From: Bacteroidales bacterium
Lineage (GTDB): Bacteria; Bacteroidota; Bacteroidia; Bacteroidales; F082
Assembly: GCA_024400425.1 (NCBI GenBank)
Contig: JAKSMV010000001.1
Location: 62,001-126,000, forward strand
Direction of reading: 5' to 3'
DNA: 64,000 nt
This document shows, one piece after another, positions 42,631 to 51,670 of the stretch. Below the pieces are notes generated by a model that was not told where the DNA came from, did no database searches, and saw only the letters and a list, made by a program, of their open reading frames with translations. Position 1 is the first letter of the stretch; the number at the start of each line of letters is the position of its first letter. A program made the translations under genes and the position numbers.

Positions 42631-43629
42631 TTATTTGTTTGGAAGTGAATAAGTTCTGTTCTTGTTTGCACCTTGAGCCATCAGCAATCCTTCTTGCACC
42701 ATTTGACGCAAATAATCGCGGGTGCGTGACGGACTCAAACCGAGAAACAGAACTAATGCTTCCGCTTTCGTATTGCCGTTTTTGGAAACGAAATCCAAAA
42801 TGGCTTGTCGGTTTTCTTCCGTATTGCGTTTTTTTGTTGAAATTTCGTCCGTCTCTCCAATGTCTTTCTGGAAAACTTGAATTTCATCATCAAGGTGTCT
42901 TTCGTGCAGCCGCATCATTGTGTTGGTGAAAATACTGACGTCATCTTGTTCGCGAGATTTGACAAGTGTTTCAATGTATTCCGATTTTTCCTCTTTCACG
43001 ACTTTTGTGGCTGGCAAATCGTGTTCCATCTGAAGCAGATTCATTACCAATCTTGAAACCCGCCCATTCCCATCAGCCCAAGGATGAATCGTAACTAATT
43101 CGTAATGAGACCAAAAGCTCAGGTTATAAATCGCTTCTATGTCATCGGCCTTGACTTTTCTGCGGCGGCGGTTCAATTCCTTGCAAAATTCTTCCAAACG
43201 ACTTGGCACTTTCTGGAAGCTCAGGTAGGAGTGACCGCCAAATCCCGCCGACACATTTACCAAACGCAAATCGCCTTTGGCGGAAGAAAAACTGCCCAAA
43301 CTCGTGTTGTATTCGGAGCCTGTCCGCGCCATCACCATCGACGACAATTTGCAAAGTTGCCCGACAGTGAAATCTTCGTGTTTCTGAATCCAATCCATGC
43401 CGTAATCGTAGGCTGCTTTCAGGTCGAGGTTCATCAGTTGCTCAATCATGGAGCGGCCTTTTGCGGTCGTTCCTTCGTCAAAAAGCAACTGGTTTTCCAA
43501 TTCAGTGACTGTGCTTCCCTCAATGGCCGTGGAATGTGTGATTAAGGAATAGAGATAGAATTTCCGACTGTCAATCTGGTCTGCAATTCCTAATCGGCGA
43601 TATTTTTCTATCAAATCGGCGATATTCAT
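42631..43629 (-). CDS. Fic family protein (AMPylase) with winged-helix C-terminus
   Basis: Fic proteins transfer AMP or related groups to target proteins. The 332 residues have an N-terminal inhibitory motif TAIEGST at 34-40 with Glu37 as the auto-inhibitory residue. The Fic motif HPWADGNGR lies at 182-190 with catalytic His182, and the C-terminal winged helix (about 270-330) reads SKNGNTKAEALVLFLGLSPSRTRDYLRQM. The wing could bind DNA and let the protein regulate itself. The promoter region carries four ATCGGCGA half-sites (43593-43686). No antitoxin-like partner is adjacent. Confidence 0.93.
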   Translation of the reverse strand: MNIADLIEKYRRLGIADQIDSRKFYLYSLITHSTAIEGSTVTELENQLLFDEGTTAKGRSMIEQLMNLDLKAAYDYGMDWIQKHEDFTVGQLCKLSSMVMARTGSEYNTSLGSFSSAKGDLRLVNVSAGFGGHSYLSFQKVPSRLEEFCKELNRRRRKVKADDIEAIYNLSFWSHYELVTIHPWADGNGRVSRLVMNLLQMEHDLPATKVVKEEKSEYIETLVKSREQDDVSIFTNTMMRLHERHLDDEIQVFQKDIGETDEISTKKRNTEENRQAILDFVSKNGNTKAEALVLFLGLSPSRTRDYLRQMVQEGLLMAQGANKNRTYSLPNK

Positions 43630-43686
43630 AGTGAATTAATTAAAAATCGGCGACAAATATAAGCATTTTTTATTATTGTCGCCGAT
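43593..43686. promoter_or_regulatory. Operator-like half-sites around the fic promoter
   Basis: ATCGGCGA occurs at 43593-43600, 43615-43622 and 43646-43653, and inverted (TCGCCGAT) at 43679-43686. The last two form an 11-bp inverted repeat (ATCGGCGACAA and TTGTCGCCGAT) around a 19-nt spacer. The minus-strand -7 element TATATTTG lies at 43654-43661 inside it. The first two sites encode Ile-Ala-Asp twice in the first 17 codons, so they may partly be coincidence. Confidence 0.5.
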
Positions 43687-43694
43687 AAATTCCT

Positions 43695-44204
43695 TCAAAT
43701 TTTCCTCCTAATCAAATGCCCTTCCTGGATTGCGGCAAAACTTGTCACTATGCAGATTAAAATTGCGGGATATTTCAATCCTACAAATTCGTATGCGATT
43801 GGCAGCAGAAACAGCAGGAGCCCCGATACTTTATTTGCCATGGTGTGCGGCAGAACGAGTTTTTTCCAACAAACGAATCCCGAAACGATGTTGATGATTT
43901 TGATGCAGAAAATCACGATAATCCATATCCAAAGCCATGTCGGAATGTTGAAAACGGGCAGCAAACGCACGAGGCAAACTGCAACGAAAAGCAGGTCGGC
44001 AATGCTGTCCAATTTGGCTCCGAACGGTGTTGCGTTTCCCGTTTTTCGGGCGATGGGGCCGTCAAGCATGTCGGAGAGTCCGCACCAGGCATAGAAAATC
44101 CAAAACAAAGGCGCAAAAGGCCGACAGAAAAGAAGTGCTACCGAAACTGCAATTCTTGATAATGTGAGAAGGTTGGCCAAGTGTAAAATATTTGTGTTTT
44201 TCAT
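43695..44204 (-). CDS. CDP-alcohol phosphatidyltransferase family protein
   Basis: A 169-residue membrane enzyme with about five helices. The family motif is intact: SDMLDGPIARKTGNATPFGAKLDSIAD (DGx2ARx8Gx3Dx3D), so it can transfer a phosphatidyl group from CDP-diacylglycerol to an alcohol. Which alcohol (glycerol phosphate, inositol or other) cannot be told. The frame could start one codon earlier at a TTG (44207), but the ATG at 44204 is preferred. The gene follows an AT-rich, mostly empty region and ends 65 nt before the fic start. Confidence 0.85.
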   Translation of the reverse strand: MKNTNILHLANLLTLSRIAVSVALLFCRPFAPLFWIFYAWCGLSDMLDGPIARKTGNATPFGAKLDSIADLLFVAVCLVRLLPVFNIPTWLWIWIIVIFCIKIINIVSGFVCWKKLVLPHTMANKVSGLLLFLLPIAYEFVGLKYPAILICIVTSFAAIQEGHLIRRKI

Positions 44205-44207
44205 CAA

Positions 44208-44366
44208 AAAATACTTTACTGATAAATATATTTAATCTATTATTTATCAATTTATTGAATTAAATTATCTATAAAGTTTATGAAAAAATATACTTTACAG
44301 AAAACTTGACACATAATTTAGGCTCAACAAGGATGCTGACAGCGAATGCATTGGCAATATTCTGAA
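44208..44366. other. AT-rich intergenic region with short repeats
   Basis: This 159-nt gap has no gene. Two near copies of AAAAAATA(TA)CTTTAC lie at 44206-44219 and 44283-44298. GATAAATA at 44221-44228 and TATTTATC at 44241-44248 form an 8-bp inverted repeat. I see no consensus promoter that fits the downstream phosphatidyltransferase gene. Confidence 0.4.
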
Positions 44367-45623
44367 TCAGTATTTCTCGACAAATTCGGTTACCAGTCGG
44401 AAGATCTTCTCGTAGGTGCAATCGACGAAGCGCGACATGTCGTCTTGAGCGGTGTGATAGAAGGGGAAGGTACTGCCTTCTTCGTTCTCGAAGAAGATGC
44501 AAGGCACGCCTTTCATGGCGAAAGGATAATGGTCGCTGTTGGCTGCCAACTGGCCTCTGTTGAGCGAATCGAAATAGTGGCCTTCGGCATTAAGTTTTTC
44601 GAATAGGGCGAAACCGCGCATTCCCGCATCGCTGACTTCGCAGTATTGCACAGGGTTGTCGTCGCCAATCATGTCGAGGTTGATGAGGTATTTGATGCTC
44701 TCCAAAGGCACTGTGGGATGCTCGACAAAGAAAGTGGAACCACGCAAGTTGGCTTCCTCGCCGGCCACCGAGATGAAGAGCATGTCGAACTCAGGTCGGT
44801 ATTCGGCATAATGCTTGGCCAAAGTCACGAGAGCAGCATTGCCCGAGGCGTTGTCGTTGACGCCTGGAAAATAAAGGTCTTTGCCGAGGTGTCCCAGATG
44901 GTCGTAGTGGGCGATGAACACGATGGTGCTGTCGTGCCGCTGACCTTCAACTTTGGCAATCACGTTGTTGCATTTGTAGTTGGGACGAAATTCGTTGTCG
45001 ATGTCAACGGTGACGCTTTTGGCGTCTTTCGGGAAATCGGGGCCAGCCCACAAGATAGGTTTCTCCCACACCGTTTCGCCGTAGGCCTTATAGAATTTCA
45101 GCGGAGTTTCCCAAGTGTAGAGCATGCCTGCATTGGCAAATTCGGCTTTGCGTTCGAGCTTTCGGAAGTCGTAGCCGTGCTTGTAGGGAAACCAGAAATC
45201 GACCACCACGAGGCAACCTTTGTTCTCGGGCTTGGCCAAGTCGGCGGTGATTTTCTCGAAGTCGTAGTTGGCGGTATCGACATAATAGAGTGGGAAGGTG
45301 CCATGAGTGCCAGGCGAGTATTCGCGAATCACGAACTGGGTGCCAGGTGTGAGTGGCTTGCCATCCACACTCATCTTGGCTTCGCCCGGAAAGGTGTTGA
45401 TGTCGATGCTGAACGCCTGCAAGGTGACTTTATCGGCACCCGCTTTCCGGTATTGATTGGCAAGATAGGTTTCGGCCTTGCGCACGCCATCGTTCACATA
45501 GCCGCGACCTTCAAATTCTCTCTTGCTAAGGTCACTGACAATGTGCTTGTAGAGTTTCGTGTCTTGAGCCTGCACCGAAAGTGCGAGCATCAAGCAAGCT
45601 AAAGTTGTGATTTTCTTGAACAT
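44367..45623 (-). CDS. Exported M28 family zinc peptidase
   Basis: The 418 residues start with a signal peptide (MFKKITTLACLMLALSVQAQ). The M28 metal-binding residues are visible: FIAHYDHLG (His, Asp), FPGVNDNASGNAALV (Asp), ISVAGEEANLRG (catalytic Glu pair), INLDMIGDD (Asp) and later FFENEEGSTFPFYHTAQDD (His). A protease-associated-like insert lies before the catalytic domain. It is likely an aminopeptidase acting in the periplasm or at the surface. It is 27 nt downstream of the YgjP-like gene on the minus strand. Confidence 0.9.
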   Translation of the reverse strand: MFKKITTLACLMLALSVQAQDTKLYKHIVSDLSKREFEGRGYVNDGVRKAETYLANQYRKAGADKVTLQAFSIDINTFPGEAKMSVDGKPLTPGTQFVIREYSPGTHGTFPLYYVDTANYDFEKITADLAKPENKGCLVVVDFWFPYKHGYDFRKLERKAEFANAGMLYTWETPLKFYKAYGETVWEKPILWAGPDFPKDAKSVTVDIDNEFRPNYKCNNVIAKVEGQRHDSTIVFIAHYDHLGHLGKDLYFPGVNDNASGNAALVTLAKHYAEYRPEFDMLFISVAGEEANLRGSTFFVEHPTVPLESIKYLINLDMIGDDNPVQYCEVSDAGMRGFALFEKLNAEGHYFDSLNRGQLAANSDHYPFAMKGVPCIFFENEEGSTFPFYHTAQDDMSRFVDCTYEKIFRLVTEFVEKY

Positions 45624-45650
45624 GGTGAGTTGTATTTTTTATTCAATTGT

Positions 45651-46346
45651 TTACAGGTTCAATGTCACGCCATAGTCATGGAGCCAGTCTTCACATTCTT
45701 TGTAATTGGGCATAACGCTAAAAACGGCATCCCAGAATTGGCGCGAGTGCTGCGGATATTTCAGATGTGTAAGTTCGTGGACAACAAGATAATCAATGAT
45801 TTCTGGTTTTGCCATCAGACATTTCCAATGAAAGTTGACATTTTTTTTTGGTGTGCAAGATGCCCAATGTGCGCCTAACTCTCGCACCGATATGTTTGTG
45901 GGTTCTCTGCCCACCAATTTTGAAAAATGAGATACGCGTTCTTGCAAATAGGGGAGGCCTTGTTTCTTGTAGAATTTGATGAATTGTTCGCGTGCCGTTG
46001 GCAGATGCTTGGCATTCAACACAAATCTGTCGTCGATGATTTGTAGAGGCGTTGCACGCATTGTTTCTACGGAATTAACAATTTGCAGATTGTAGGATTT
46101 CCCCATAAACAGAAACGCCTGTCCGTTGACGAAACTGCGATTGATTTGTGCTCGGGTGACAGCTTTGCGTTTGGCCACATGCTGGCAAATGTTGTATTCG
46201 CGTGCTGATAATTCCTTGAAAATCACATCGTCGGAGCAATCCTGCGGCACCATTGCGTTGACGCTGCCATCTGGCTCAATGTTGACTGTGATGGTCTTTT
46301 TGCGTGCTGAACGACGAATTTCTATGTCTAAACTACCGACTTGCAT
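45651..46346 (-). CDS. YgjP-like (DUF45/M48-type) metal-dependent hydrolase
   Basis: A 231-residue soluble protein with the zinc motif LVVHELTHLKYPQHS at 188-201; His190 and His194 with Glu191 form HExxH and His200 may be the third ligand. The ELGAHWASCTPKKNVNFHW segment before it matches the YgjP/SprT-like family. Such genes often sit beside hsdR in type I restriction operons but their role is not known. The start overlaps the hsdR stop by 14 nt, so it is the last gene of this hsd operon. Confidence 0.9.
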   Translation of the reverse strand: MQVGSLDIEIRRSARKKTITVNIEPDGSVNAMVPQDCSDDVIFKELSAREYNICQHVAKRKAVTRAQINRSFVNGQAFLFMGKSYNLQIVNSVETMRATPLQIIDDRFVLNAKHLPTAREQFIKFYKKQGLPYLQERVSHFSKLVGREPTNISVRELGAHWASCTPKKNVNFHWKCLMAKPEIIDYLVVHELTHLKYPQHSRQFWDAVFSVMPNYKECEDWLHDYGVTLNL

Positions 46347-49300
46347 CTTGCTGATTCCTGTATTTCAATACGCTCTCATTGCTTTTCGCTAATTTGATCA
46401 GTTCGGTGACGATGGCCTCACTATTCTCTTTGAGAACCGAGATTTTGGAAAAGCGCAAGGCCGTTCCCAACTCGCCACGCAAGGCGGTGACATCAGTCGG
46501 CTTGGTCCAAAGGTTTGGTATGTCCATGGCTTGGAGAATCATCCCTAACACTTTGTCGGTGAGGGCGATAATGTTGTCGTGGCTTTCCTCAAAATCGAGG
46601 CCTGCGCACTGACACAACTTGTCGTAGAAAGGTTCTTTTTCTTCGCTCACTATTGATGGTTTCGGGTGGGCAAGCTCTTGACGAAGCAATTCCAACTCTT
46701 CAACCATCGCATCCCAGTTGCCCGAATAGGTAGTAAGAATGTTTTCCATCCGGTCTTTGAAGCGCTGATAAAGTGCGGTGTTCTTTCCTTCGCCTAACTT
46801 GATGGTGATGCGGTCGCGAATCTGGTGTTCCATTGCTGAAGCCTTAGTTTGCGCACAGTGGTACATCTTGTTGATGGTGCTTGGAAAGTCGTCGGAGAAA
46901 ATATCGACTTCGGGAACGGTTTCGCGCACTCCTGCCGATTTAAGGTATCTGTCGAGAAGACGACGTACTTTTTCGCTTGCCCATTTCAGGTCGAGTGTCG
47001 GATCCTTGTAATGCCAACGGATAAGAGCTACCAAATAAGCCAAACGTTTGGCAGGTACATAATATTTGCTGCGTGTTTCAGGCTCGTTGAAAAGCAAGTC
47101 GAAGATGTCGAAGAAGAGACGCAAAAGGGCATCAAGCTCCGTGCGGAATTTGATGCTTTTGGCAATGGCAACCACTTTCTCGCAAATCTGTTTTTCCATC
47201 TCGCTGTCAGTGCGTTGCTCCAAGAAATCCTTGATGTTGCCAATGCCTTCTTCTTCAAAGCGTTGGATGATTTTTGTGTATCGAAGTTCCAATTCTGGAA
47301 TTTCTTTTTCGATGGCTGAGAAGTAGGTTTCAAATTCCAATAGGTCTTTGGAGGCGGCCTTTTCGTCATCGCTGTTGTAGATGCCTAAGGCGCGGTGCAG
47401 GTTTTTGGTAACACCGAAATAATCGACCACCAAGCCGTGTGTCTTCTCTTTGCGGGTTCGGTTTACGCGTGTGATAGCCTGCATCAGGTTGTGCTCAGAA
47501 AGGTTTTTGTCGAGGTACATCACTTGCTCGATAGGTGCGTCGAAGCCCGTGAGCAGACGGTCGCAGACACACAGGATACCGATACCCGTCAATGGATTTT
47601 CCTCGTTGAAGTCTTTCTTGAAGTTCACCACAGCATCATCGTCATGTGCCTCTATACGGGCTTTCCGTATGATGGCATCTTCGTTGTTTCCGCAACTTGA
47701 AACCACTGCACGCACTTTCAGCATTTTCAGGCGTTTCAATGTGACTTCGTCGCGCTCTTCCTCCGGTTTTTCTTCAGCTGCCTTGATGAATTCTGGAATT
47801 AGGCGCTCCAAGGCAATCTTGTAGCGTACTGCCGCTAAAATTGATGATGCCACCACTTGAGCCTTGAAGCCGTTAGGCAGGATATTGGCCACATAATGCT
47901 CCATCATGTCATGAGCGATTTTCATGATACGGTCGGCACTCTCTAAATAGGCGATCATAGTACCATATCGGCGCTGTATTTCGATGCGTTCCTCTGACGT
48001 GCGTTGCTTGAAAGTGGTTTCAAAGGTAGTGTCGAACTCTTCTTTGTAGGGAATGTCGTCTTGGCTTTTCCGCCCAATGTATTTGATGTCAACGGTAGCT
48101 TTGTCCTTCACCGAGTCGTTCATCTTATAAGTGTCGATGAAGTCGCCGGCGGCTTGGCCAAAACGCTCGCAGGTGGTGGCTTTGTGGCGCGGCGTGATGA
48201 GCGGTGTGCCCGTGAAGCCAATGCGTGCCGCGTTGGGGAAAGCCTGAAAGAGGTTGTCGCCCATCTCGCCGCCTTGCGAACGGTGAGCTTCGTCGATGAG
48301 CACCAAAATCTTCTCGCTTTCGTTGATGACCGGGAAGCTCTCGTATTTTGGAACGATGCCCGACTTTATGAGCGATTCAAGTGAATACTCCTTGTTTTCG
48401 CCAAACTTGTGAATCATCACCAAGTTGAGGTCGGCGGTGTCGCCTTCCAATTTCATTAAGGCTTGGCGGTTTTCTATGATGTTCTGTATCTGTCTCGTTT
48501 TCGGGTCGTGGCGAAGTTCGCCCGTGTATTCGGCAGTTTCGGCTAATTGGTCTTCCAAGTCATGACGATCGACGACCATCAAGATGCGGTATTCGCAGAG
48601 GTCGGCGATGTGGCGCATCTTGCGCACCAAGAAGACCATCGTGAGCGACTTGCCGCTGCCCTGCGTGTGCCATATCACACCGCTGCGGCTTCTCCAGTCG
48701 GTGCCGCTTTGCAGTTTGCGTATCATCTTGCCCACTGCGCGGTATTGTTGATAGCGGCAGATGATTTTCACCGTGCTGTCGCCCTTGTGCATGAAAAGGG
48801 TGAAGTTACGGAAAATGTCAATCAGGATTTCGTGGTTGAACATGCCCTTGATGAGCACTTCCTGCCTTTCGCTTGGCTCGATGTTCATGCCATCGGCATA
48901 TTCTTCGGGGAAGATGTCCTTCCAATTGAGGTAGAAGTCGAAATCGGCAGAGATGGTGCCGCATCGGGCTTCGGTACCGTGGGTGATGACCGAGAAGAGA
49001 TTGGTGTGAAACAGCCGTTCGCAGCCTTCTTCCACATTATCGGCAAAGGGGTCGTCGGTGACACGCTGGTTGGCATAGCGTTGTATCTGCGTGTAGGCTT
49101 CGCTCAGTGGTTCCGACACGTCCTCGTCCTTGCATTCGATGACCACCAACGGGATGCCGTTCACAAAGCAGACGATGTCGGGGATGATGAAGGGCTTGGT
49201 GTTGTGGGTATCGACGCGGAACTGGTTGATGGCGATGAAGGAGTTTTTATCGTAACGGTCGAAGTTGATGATTTTGGCGGTAGGATTTTCCTCGCCAGTG

Positions 49301-49611
49301 GTTTCGTTTTTGGTGCGGAGCGGGATGCCCTTGAGCAGCAGGTTGTGAATCCGGCGGTTGGCGTCGATGAGTGGCTCGTTTACCACGTTGAGTTGGTCGT
49401 AGCAGTAGCGTTTCTGCTCGGCGGTAATCCACGGGTTGAGTTCGCCGAGCATACGGTAGAATTCCTCTTTGAGGACGACTTCGTCGAAGGAGTTGCGCAT
49501 GGTTTCGGCCGGGTCTTGCGGTATGCCACCGCAACCTTTGTCAATCACTTTCCACCCGATTTCGCGGAGTTTGTCGAGGAACGGGCGTTCAACGTTGGTG
49601 TATTCGGACAT
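46333..49611 (-). CDS. hsdR: Type I restriction enzyme R subunit (HsdR)
   Basis: HsdR is the motor and nuclease of the type I complex; it translocates DNA and cuts away from the unmethylated site. The 1092 residues have the PD-(D/E)xK nuclease at the N-terminus (IPDIV at 143-147, then VVIECK at 156-161), Walker A TQGSGKS at 316-322, the DEAH box LIDEAHRS near 435, TGTPL near 467, and a C-terminal helical part. It appears intact. It is 24 nt after a DUF1016 nuclease gene. A truncated copy of its own first codons lies upstream at 50736-50795. Confidence 0.96.
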   Translation of the reverse strand: MSEYTNVERPFLDKLREIGWKVIDKGCGGIPQDPAETMRNSFDEVVLKEEFYRMLGELNPWITAEQKRYCYDQLNVVNEPLIDANRRIHNLLLKGIPLRTKNETTGEENPTAKIINFDRYDKNSFIAINQFRVDTHNTKPFIIPDIVCFVNGIPLVVIECKDEDVSEPLSEAYTQIQRYANQRVTDDPFADNVEEGCERLFHTNLFSVITHGTEARCGTISADFDFYLNWKDIFPEEYADGMNIEPSERQEVLIKGMFNHEILIDIFRNFTLFMHKGDSTVKIICRYQQYRAVGKMIRKLQSGTDWRSRSGVIWHTQGSGKSLTMVFLVRKMRHIADLCEYRILMVVDRHDLEDQLAETAEYTGELRHDPKTRQIQNIIENRQALMKLEGDTADLNLVMIHKFGENKEYSLESLIKSGIVPKYESFPVINESEKILVLIDEAHRSQGGEMGDNLFQAFPNAARIGFTGTPLITPRHKATTCERFGQAAGDFIDTYKMNDSVKDKATVDIKYIGRKSQDDIPYKEEFDTTFETTFKQRTSEERIEIQRRYGTMIAYLESADRIMKIAHDMMEHYVANILPNGFKAQVVASSILAAVRYKIALERLIPEFIKAAEEKPEEERDEVTLKRLKMLKVRAVVSSCGNNEDAIIRKARIEAHDDDAVVNFKKDFNEENPLTGIGILCVCDRLLTGFDAPIEQVMYLDKNLSEHNLMQAITRVNRTRKEKTHGLVVDYFGVTKNLHRALGIYNSDDEKAASKDLLEFETYFSAIEKEIPELELRYTKIIQRFEEEGIGNIKDFLEQRTDSEMEKQICEKVVAIAKSIKFRTELDALLRLFFDIFDLLFNEPETRSKYYVPAKRLAYLVALIRWHYKDPTLDLKWASEKVRRLLDRYLKSAGVRETVPEVDIFSDDFPSTINKMYHCAQTKASAMEHQIRDRITIKLGEGKNTALYQRFKDRMENILTTYSGNWDAMVEELELLRQELAHPKPSIVSEEKEPFYDKLCQCAGLDFEESHDNIIALTDKVLGMILQAMDIPNLWTKPTDVTALRGELGTALRFSKISVLKENSEAIVTELIKLAKSNESVLKYRNQQDASR

Positions 49612-49635
49612 AGTTTTCTAATTAACAATGAATAA

Positions 49636-50715
49636 TTATTCGTGATTTTCTGCATTACTTGGGTAATCAAATCTTTCCTTGGCGGCTTCTAACGATTTTT
49701 GGATTTGGCGCATCAGCACTTCGCGAGGCGGCAGTTCCGTCATATATTGGGCAACCTTGATGCCCGCCTTGTCAAGTTGCAGAAGTTCAATCTGTTCATC
49801 TCCGCCTTCGGTGCAAAGCAACAGACCGAGAGGCGTTTCCTCGCCCGGTTCCATCTCGTTTTGTTCCAACCAGCGCAGGTAAAGCTCCATCTGCCCCTTA
49901 TATTGTGCCTTGAAGCTTCCGAGTTTCAAATCTATGGCGATAAGGCGGTGCAATCGGCGATGATAAAACAGCAGGTCGAGATAAAAATCCTCACCATCAA
50001 TAATCATACGTTTCTGGCGTGCCACAAAACTGAAGCCGTTGCCCAATTCTATGATGAACTGTTCCAAATGCGCCAACAGACTGTCTTCCAAACTTTTCTC
50101 GCTATACATTCCTTTCAGACCAGTAAATTCCAAGAAATAAGGACTTTTGAACACCAAATCGGGGGAAAGCACATTATCATTGCGCAGTTGCGAAAGCTCC
50201 TGTTTTATCAATGCATCGGGTTTGGAGGCGATGGCAGTTCGCTCGTAAAGCATTCCGTCGATTTTCGCCTGCAAAGTTCTCACGCTCCACTGTTCTGTTG
50301 CAGCCATTGTAAGATAAAACTCCCGTTGAATTTCATCTTTCAAAGTCATAACTATCAGGAAATGAGACCACGACAATTTTGACAACAGTGTTGACACAAT
50401 TTGAATGTCAGGAAACATGGCGGCAAATTGCATCATTCTACGGATAGTGCGTTCTTCAAATCCTTTGGCTCCATATTCGGCTTGTAATTGTCGCGACACT
50501 GTTGAGACAATTTGCTTTCCATATTCGGCACGCTGATTGTCAAGTACTTCGCGGTTGATGCGTTCGCCGATGTGCCAATACATCATCGTAAGCTCGCTGT
50601 TAACTGTGACTGCCACACGACTGCGTGCCTGCTCGATAATCTGCCGCAAATCCGTAACCAAAGATTTTGACACCACTGGTGCGACAATTTGATTGTTTTG
50701 TTTTATCTCGTTCAT
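49636..50715 (-). CDS. DUF1016/YhcG-type PD-(D/E)xK nuclease (copy 2)
   Basis: The 359 residues have an N-terminal DUF1016_N helical domain (ARSRVAVTVNSELTMMYWHIGERI) and a C-terminal nuclease fold with IDGEDFYLDLLFYH near 240-254 and AIDLKLGSFKAQYKGQM around 262-278, the D..DxK pattern. Family members are common companions of type I restriction genes, perhaps with a role in defence or DNA processing. The ATG at 50715 is used; an upstream TTG was rejected. It lies between an hsdR 5' fragment (50736-50795) and full hsdR, which suggests it arrived as an insertion. It shares only fold-level likeness with copy 1. Confidence 0.9.
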   Translation of the reverse strand: MNEIKQNNQIVAPVVSKSLVTDLRQIIEQARSRVAVTVNSELTMMYWHIGERINREVLDNQRAEYGKQIVSTVSRQLQAEYGAKGFEERTIRRMMQFAAMFPDIQIVSTLLSKLSWSHFLIVMTLKDEIQREFYLTMAATEQWSVRTLQAKIDGMLYERTAIASKPDALIKQELSQLRNDNVLSPDLVFKSPYFLEFTGLKGMYSEKSLEDSLLAHLEQFIIELGNGFSFVARQKRMIIDGEDFYLDLLFYHRRLHRLIAIDLKLGSFKAQYKGQMELYLRWLEQNEMEPGEETPLGLLLCTEGGDEQIELLQLDKAGIKVAQYMTELPPREVLMRQIQKSLEAAKERFDYPSNAENHE

Positions 50716-50735
50716 TTTCAATTCAATTTTGTTTT

Positions 50736-50795
50736 TTATTTAATCTCGCGGAGTTTGTCGAGGAACGAGCGTGAAATGGTGGTGGAAGAGGGCAT
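50736..50795 (-). pseudogene. Truncated hsdR 5' end
   Basis: A 19-codon frame from an ATG at 50795 ends in SFLDKLREIK and then a stop. Full hsdR starts with RPFLDKLREIGW at the same position relative to its ATG. At DNA level 50744-50772 matches 49560-49588 at 27 of 29 bases. The fragment lies just after the second MBL gene, where a complete hsdR may once have begun. Confidence 0.7.
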
Positions 50796-50805
50796 GATTC
50801 TTTTA

Positions 50806-51669
50806 TTATTTGAAACATTTAACAGCTAAAAGTCCATTGTACCTCATATCATCACTTTCTCCAAATACGACTTGAATATTACCATCATTTCTAGTTGTCA
50901 GGCAATAACGTTTATTCATTTCACCATTTGAATTTTCCACTTCCCAACCACGGCTTATTCGTGTGTATTTATCAGATGCACTTGCTCCGATTTTATTTGT
51001 GTCTGATATGATTGTAAGTCGAGGATTAACCTTAGCAACAAAGTCAGAATGATATGCGGATTCTCTTCCATGGTGTGGTGCAACTAATATGTCTGCATTT
51101 TTAATGGCACTCTTGAAAGAATCTTTTTGCATTAAAACATCAAGAGAGGCTGTTTCATTATCTCCGCATACGACCACTTTGACCCCCGAAAGTGTAAAAA
51201 CTGCAATTGTACTAAAATTATTGAAATTAGAATGGTCACAAGCAGATGTGGAAAAAGTTTGAATTTCTAAACCTCCATAATTATCAGAGTTATCAGGATT
51301 ATTGCTGTCGTTAGAACTAACCGGAGAATTATATTGATCATTGATTTCACAATATTTCTCAAATTTCTCTTTGTCACAATCACGTACTCCTTCCATTACT
51401 TCTTCGTTAGTTAATGAAGTAGCTCTTTTTAGAATTTTCGGAGCATTATTGTCAAAGTGTAGAATATCGTCAATATGATCGAGATGCGGATGCGTTATTA
51501 TCATATATGCGATATTATTCCATCTAAGTTTTGCCAAAGGAGATGTATTACCACTATTGTAGTCACCTGTTCCGAGGTCAATTACAACATATTTTCCATT
51601 GGGTGCTTTAATGTGAACTGCAAGACCGAGTTGCACATTCCAAACTGTCATTGTTGCTGTTTTAGCCAT
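50806..51669 (-). CDS. ComEC-type MBL-fold hydrolase (cassette gene 4)
   Basis: A 287-residue metallo-beta-lactamase-fold protein from the ATG at 51669. The metal motif is THPHLDHIDD at 59-68 (HxHxDH). VVVCGDNETAS supplies the later Asp and VAPHHGRESAYHSD the His, as in ComEC-like nucleases or phosphodiesterases. A low-complexity insert with DSNNPDNSDN lies near residue 120. It starts one base after the stop of the membrane protein gene, so the two are translationally coupled. The region is visibly more AT-rich than its neighbours. Substrate unknown; nucleic acid or a nucleotide signal is plausible. Confidence 0.85.
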   Translation of the reverse strand: MAKTATMTVWNVQLGLAVHIKAPNGKYVVIDLGTGDYNSGNTSPLAKLRWNNIAYMIITHPHLDHIDDILHFDNNAPKILKRATSLTNEEVMEGVRDCDKEKFEKYCEINDQYNSPVSSNDSNNPDNSDNYGGLEIQTFSTSACDHSNFNNFSTIAVFTLSGVKVVVCGDNETASLDVLMQKDSFKSAIKNADILVAPHHGRESAYHSDFVAKVNPRLTIISDTNKIGASASDKYTRISRGWEVENSNGEMNKRYCLTTRNDGNIQVVFGESDDMRYNGLLAVKCFK

Positions 51670-51670
51670 A

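Noticed and set aside
42631-43629. Fic gene as half of a toxin-antitoxin pair
   Set aside because: The inhibitory motif is inside the Fic protein itself and the neighbour is an MmcQ/YjbR protein, not an antitoxin type.
44646-45602. 318-codon open frame antisense to the M28 peptidase
   Set aside because: Shadow frame; the peptidase has its full active site.
48547-49635. 362-codon open frame antisense to hsdR
   Set aside because: Shadow of hsdR; the hsdR motifs on the other strand are complete.
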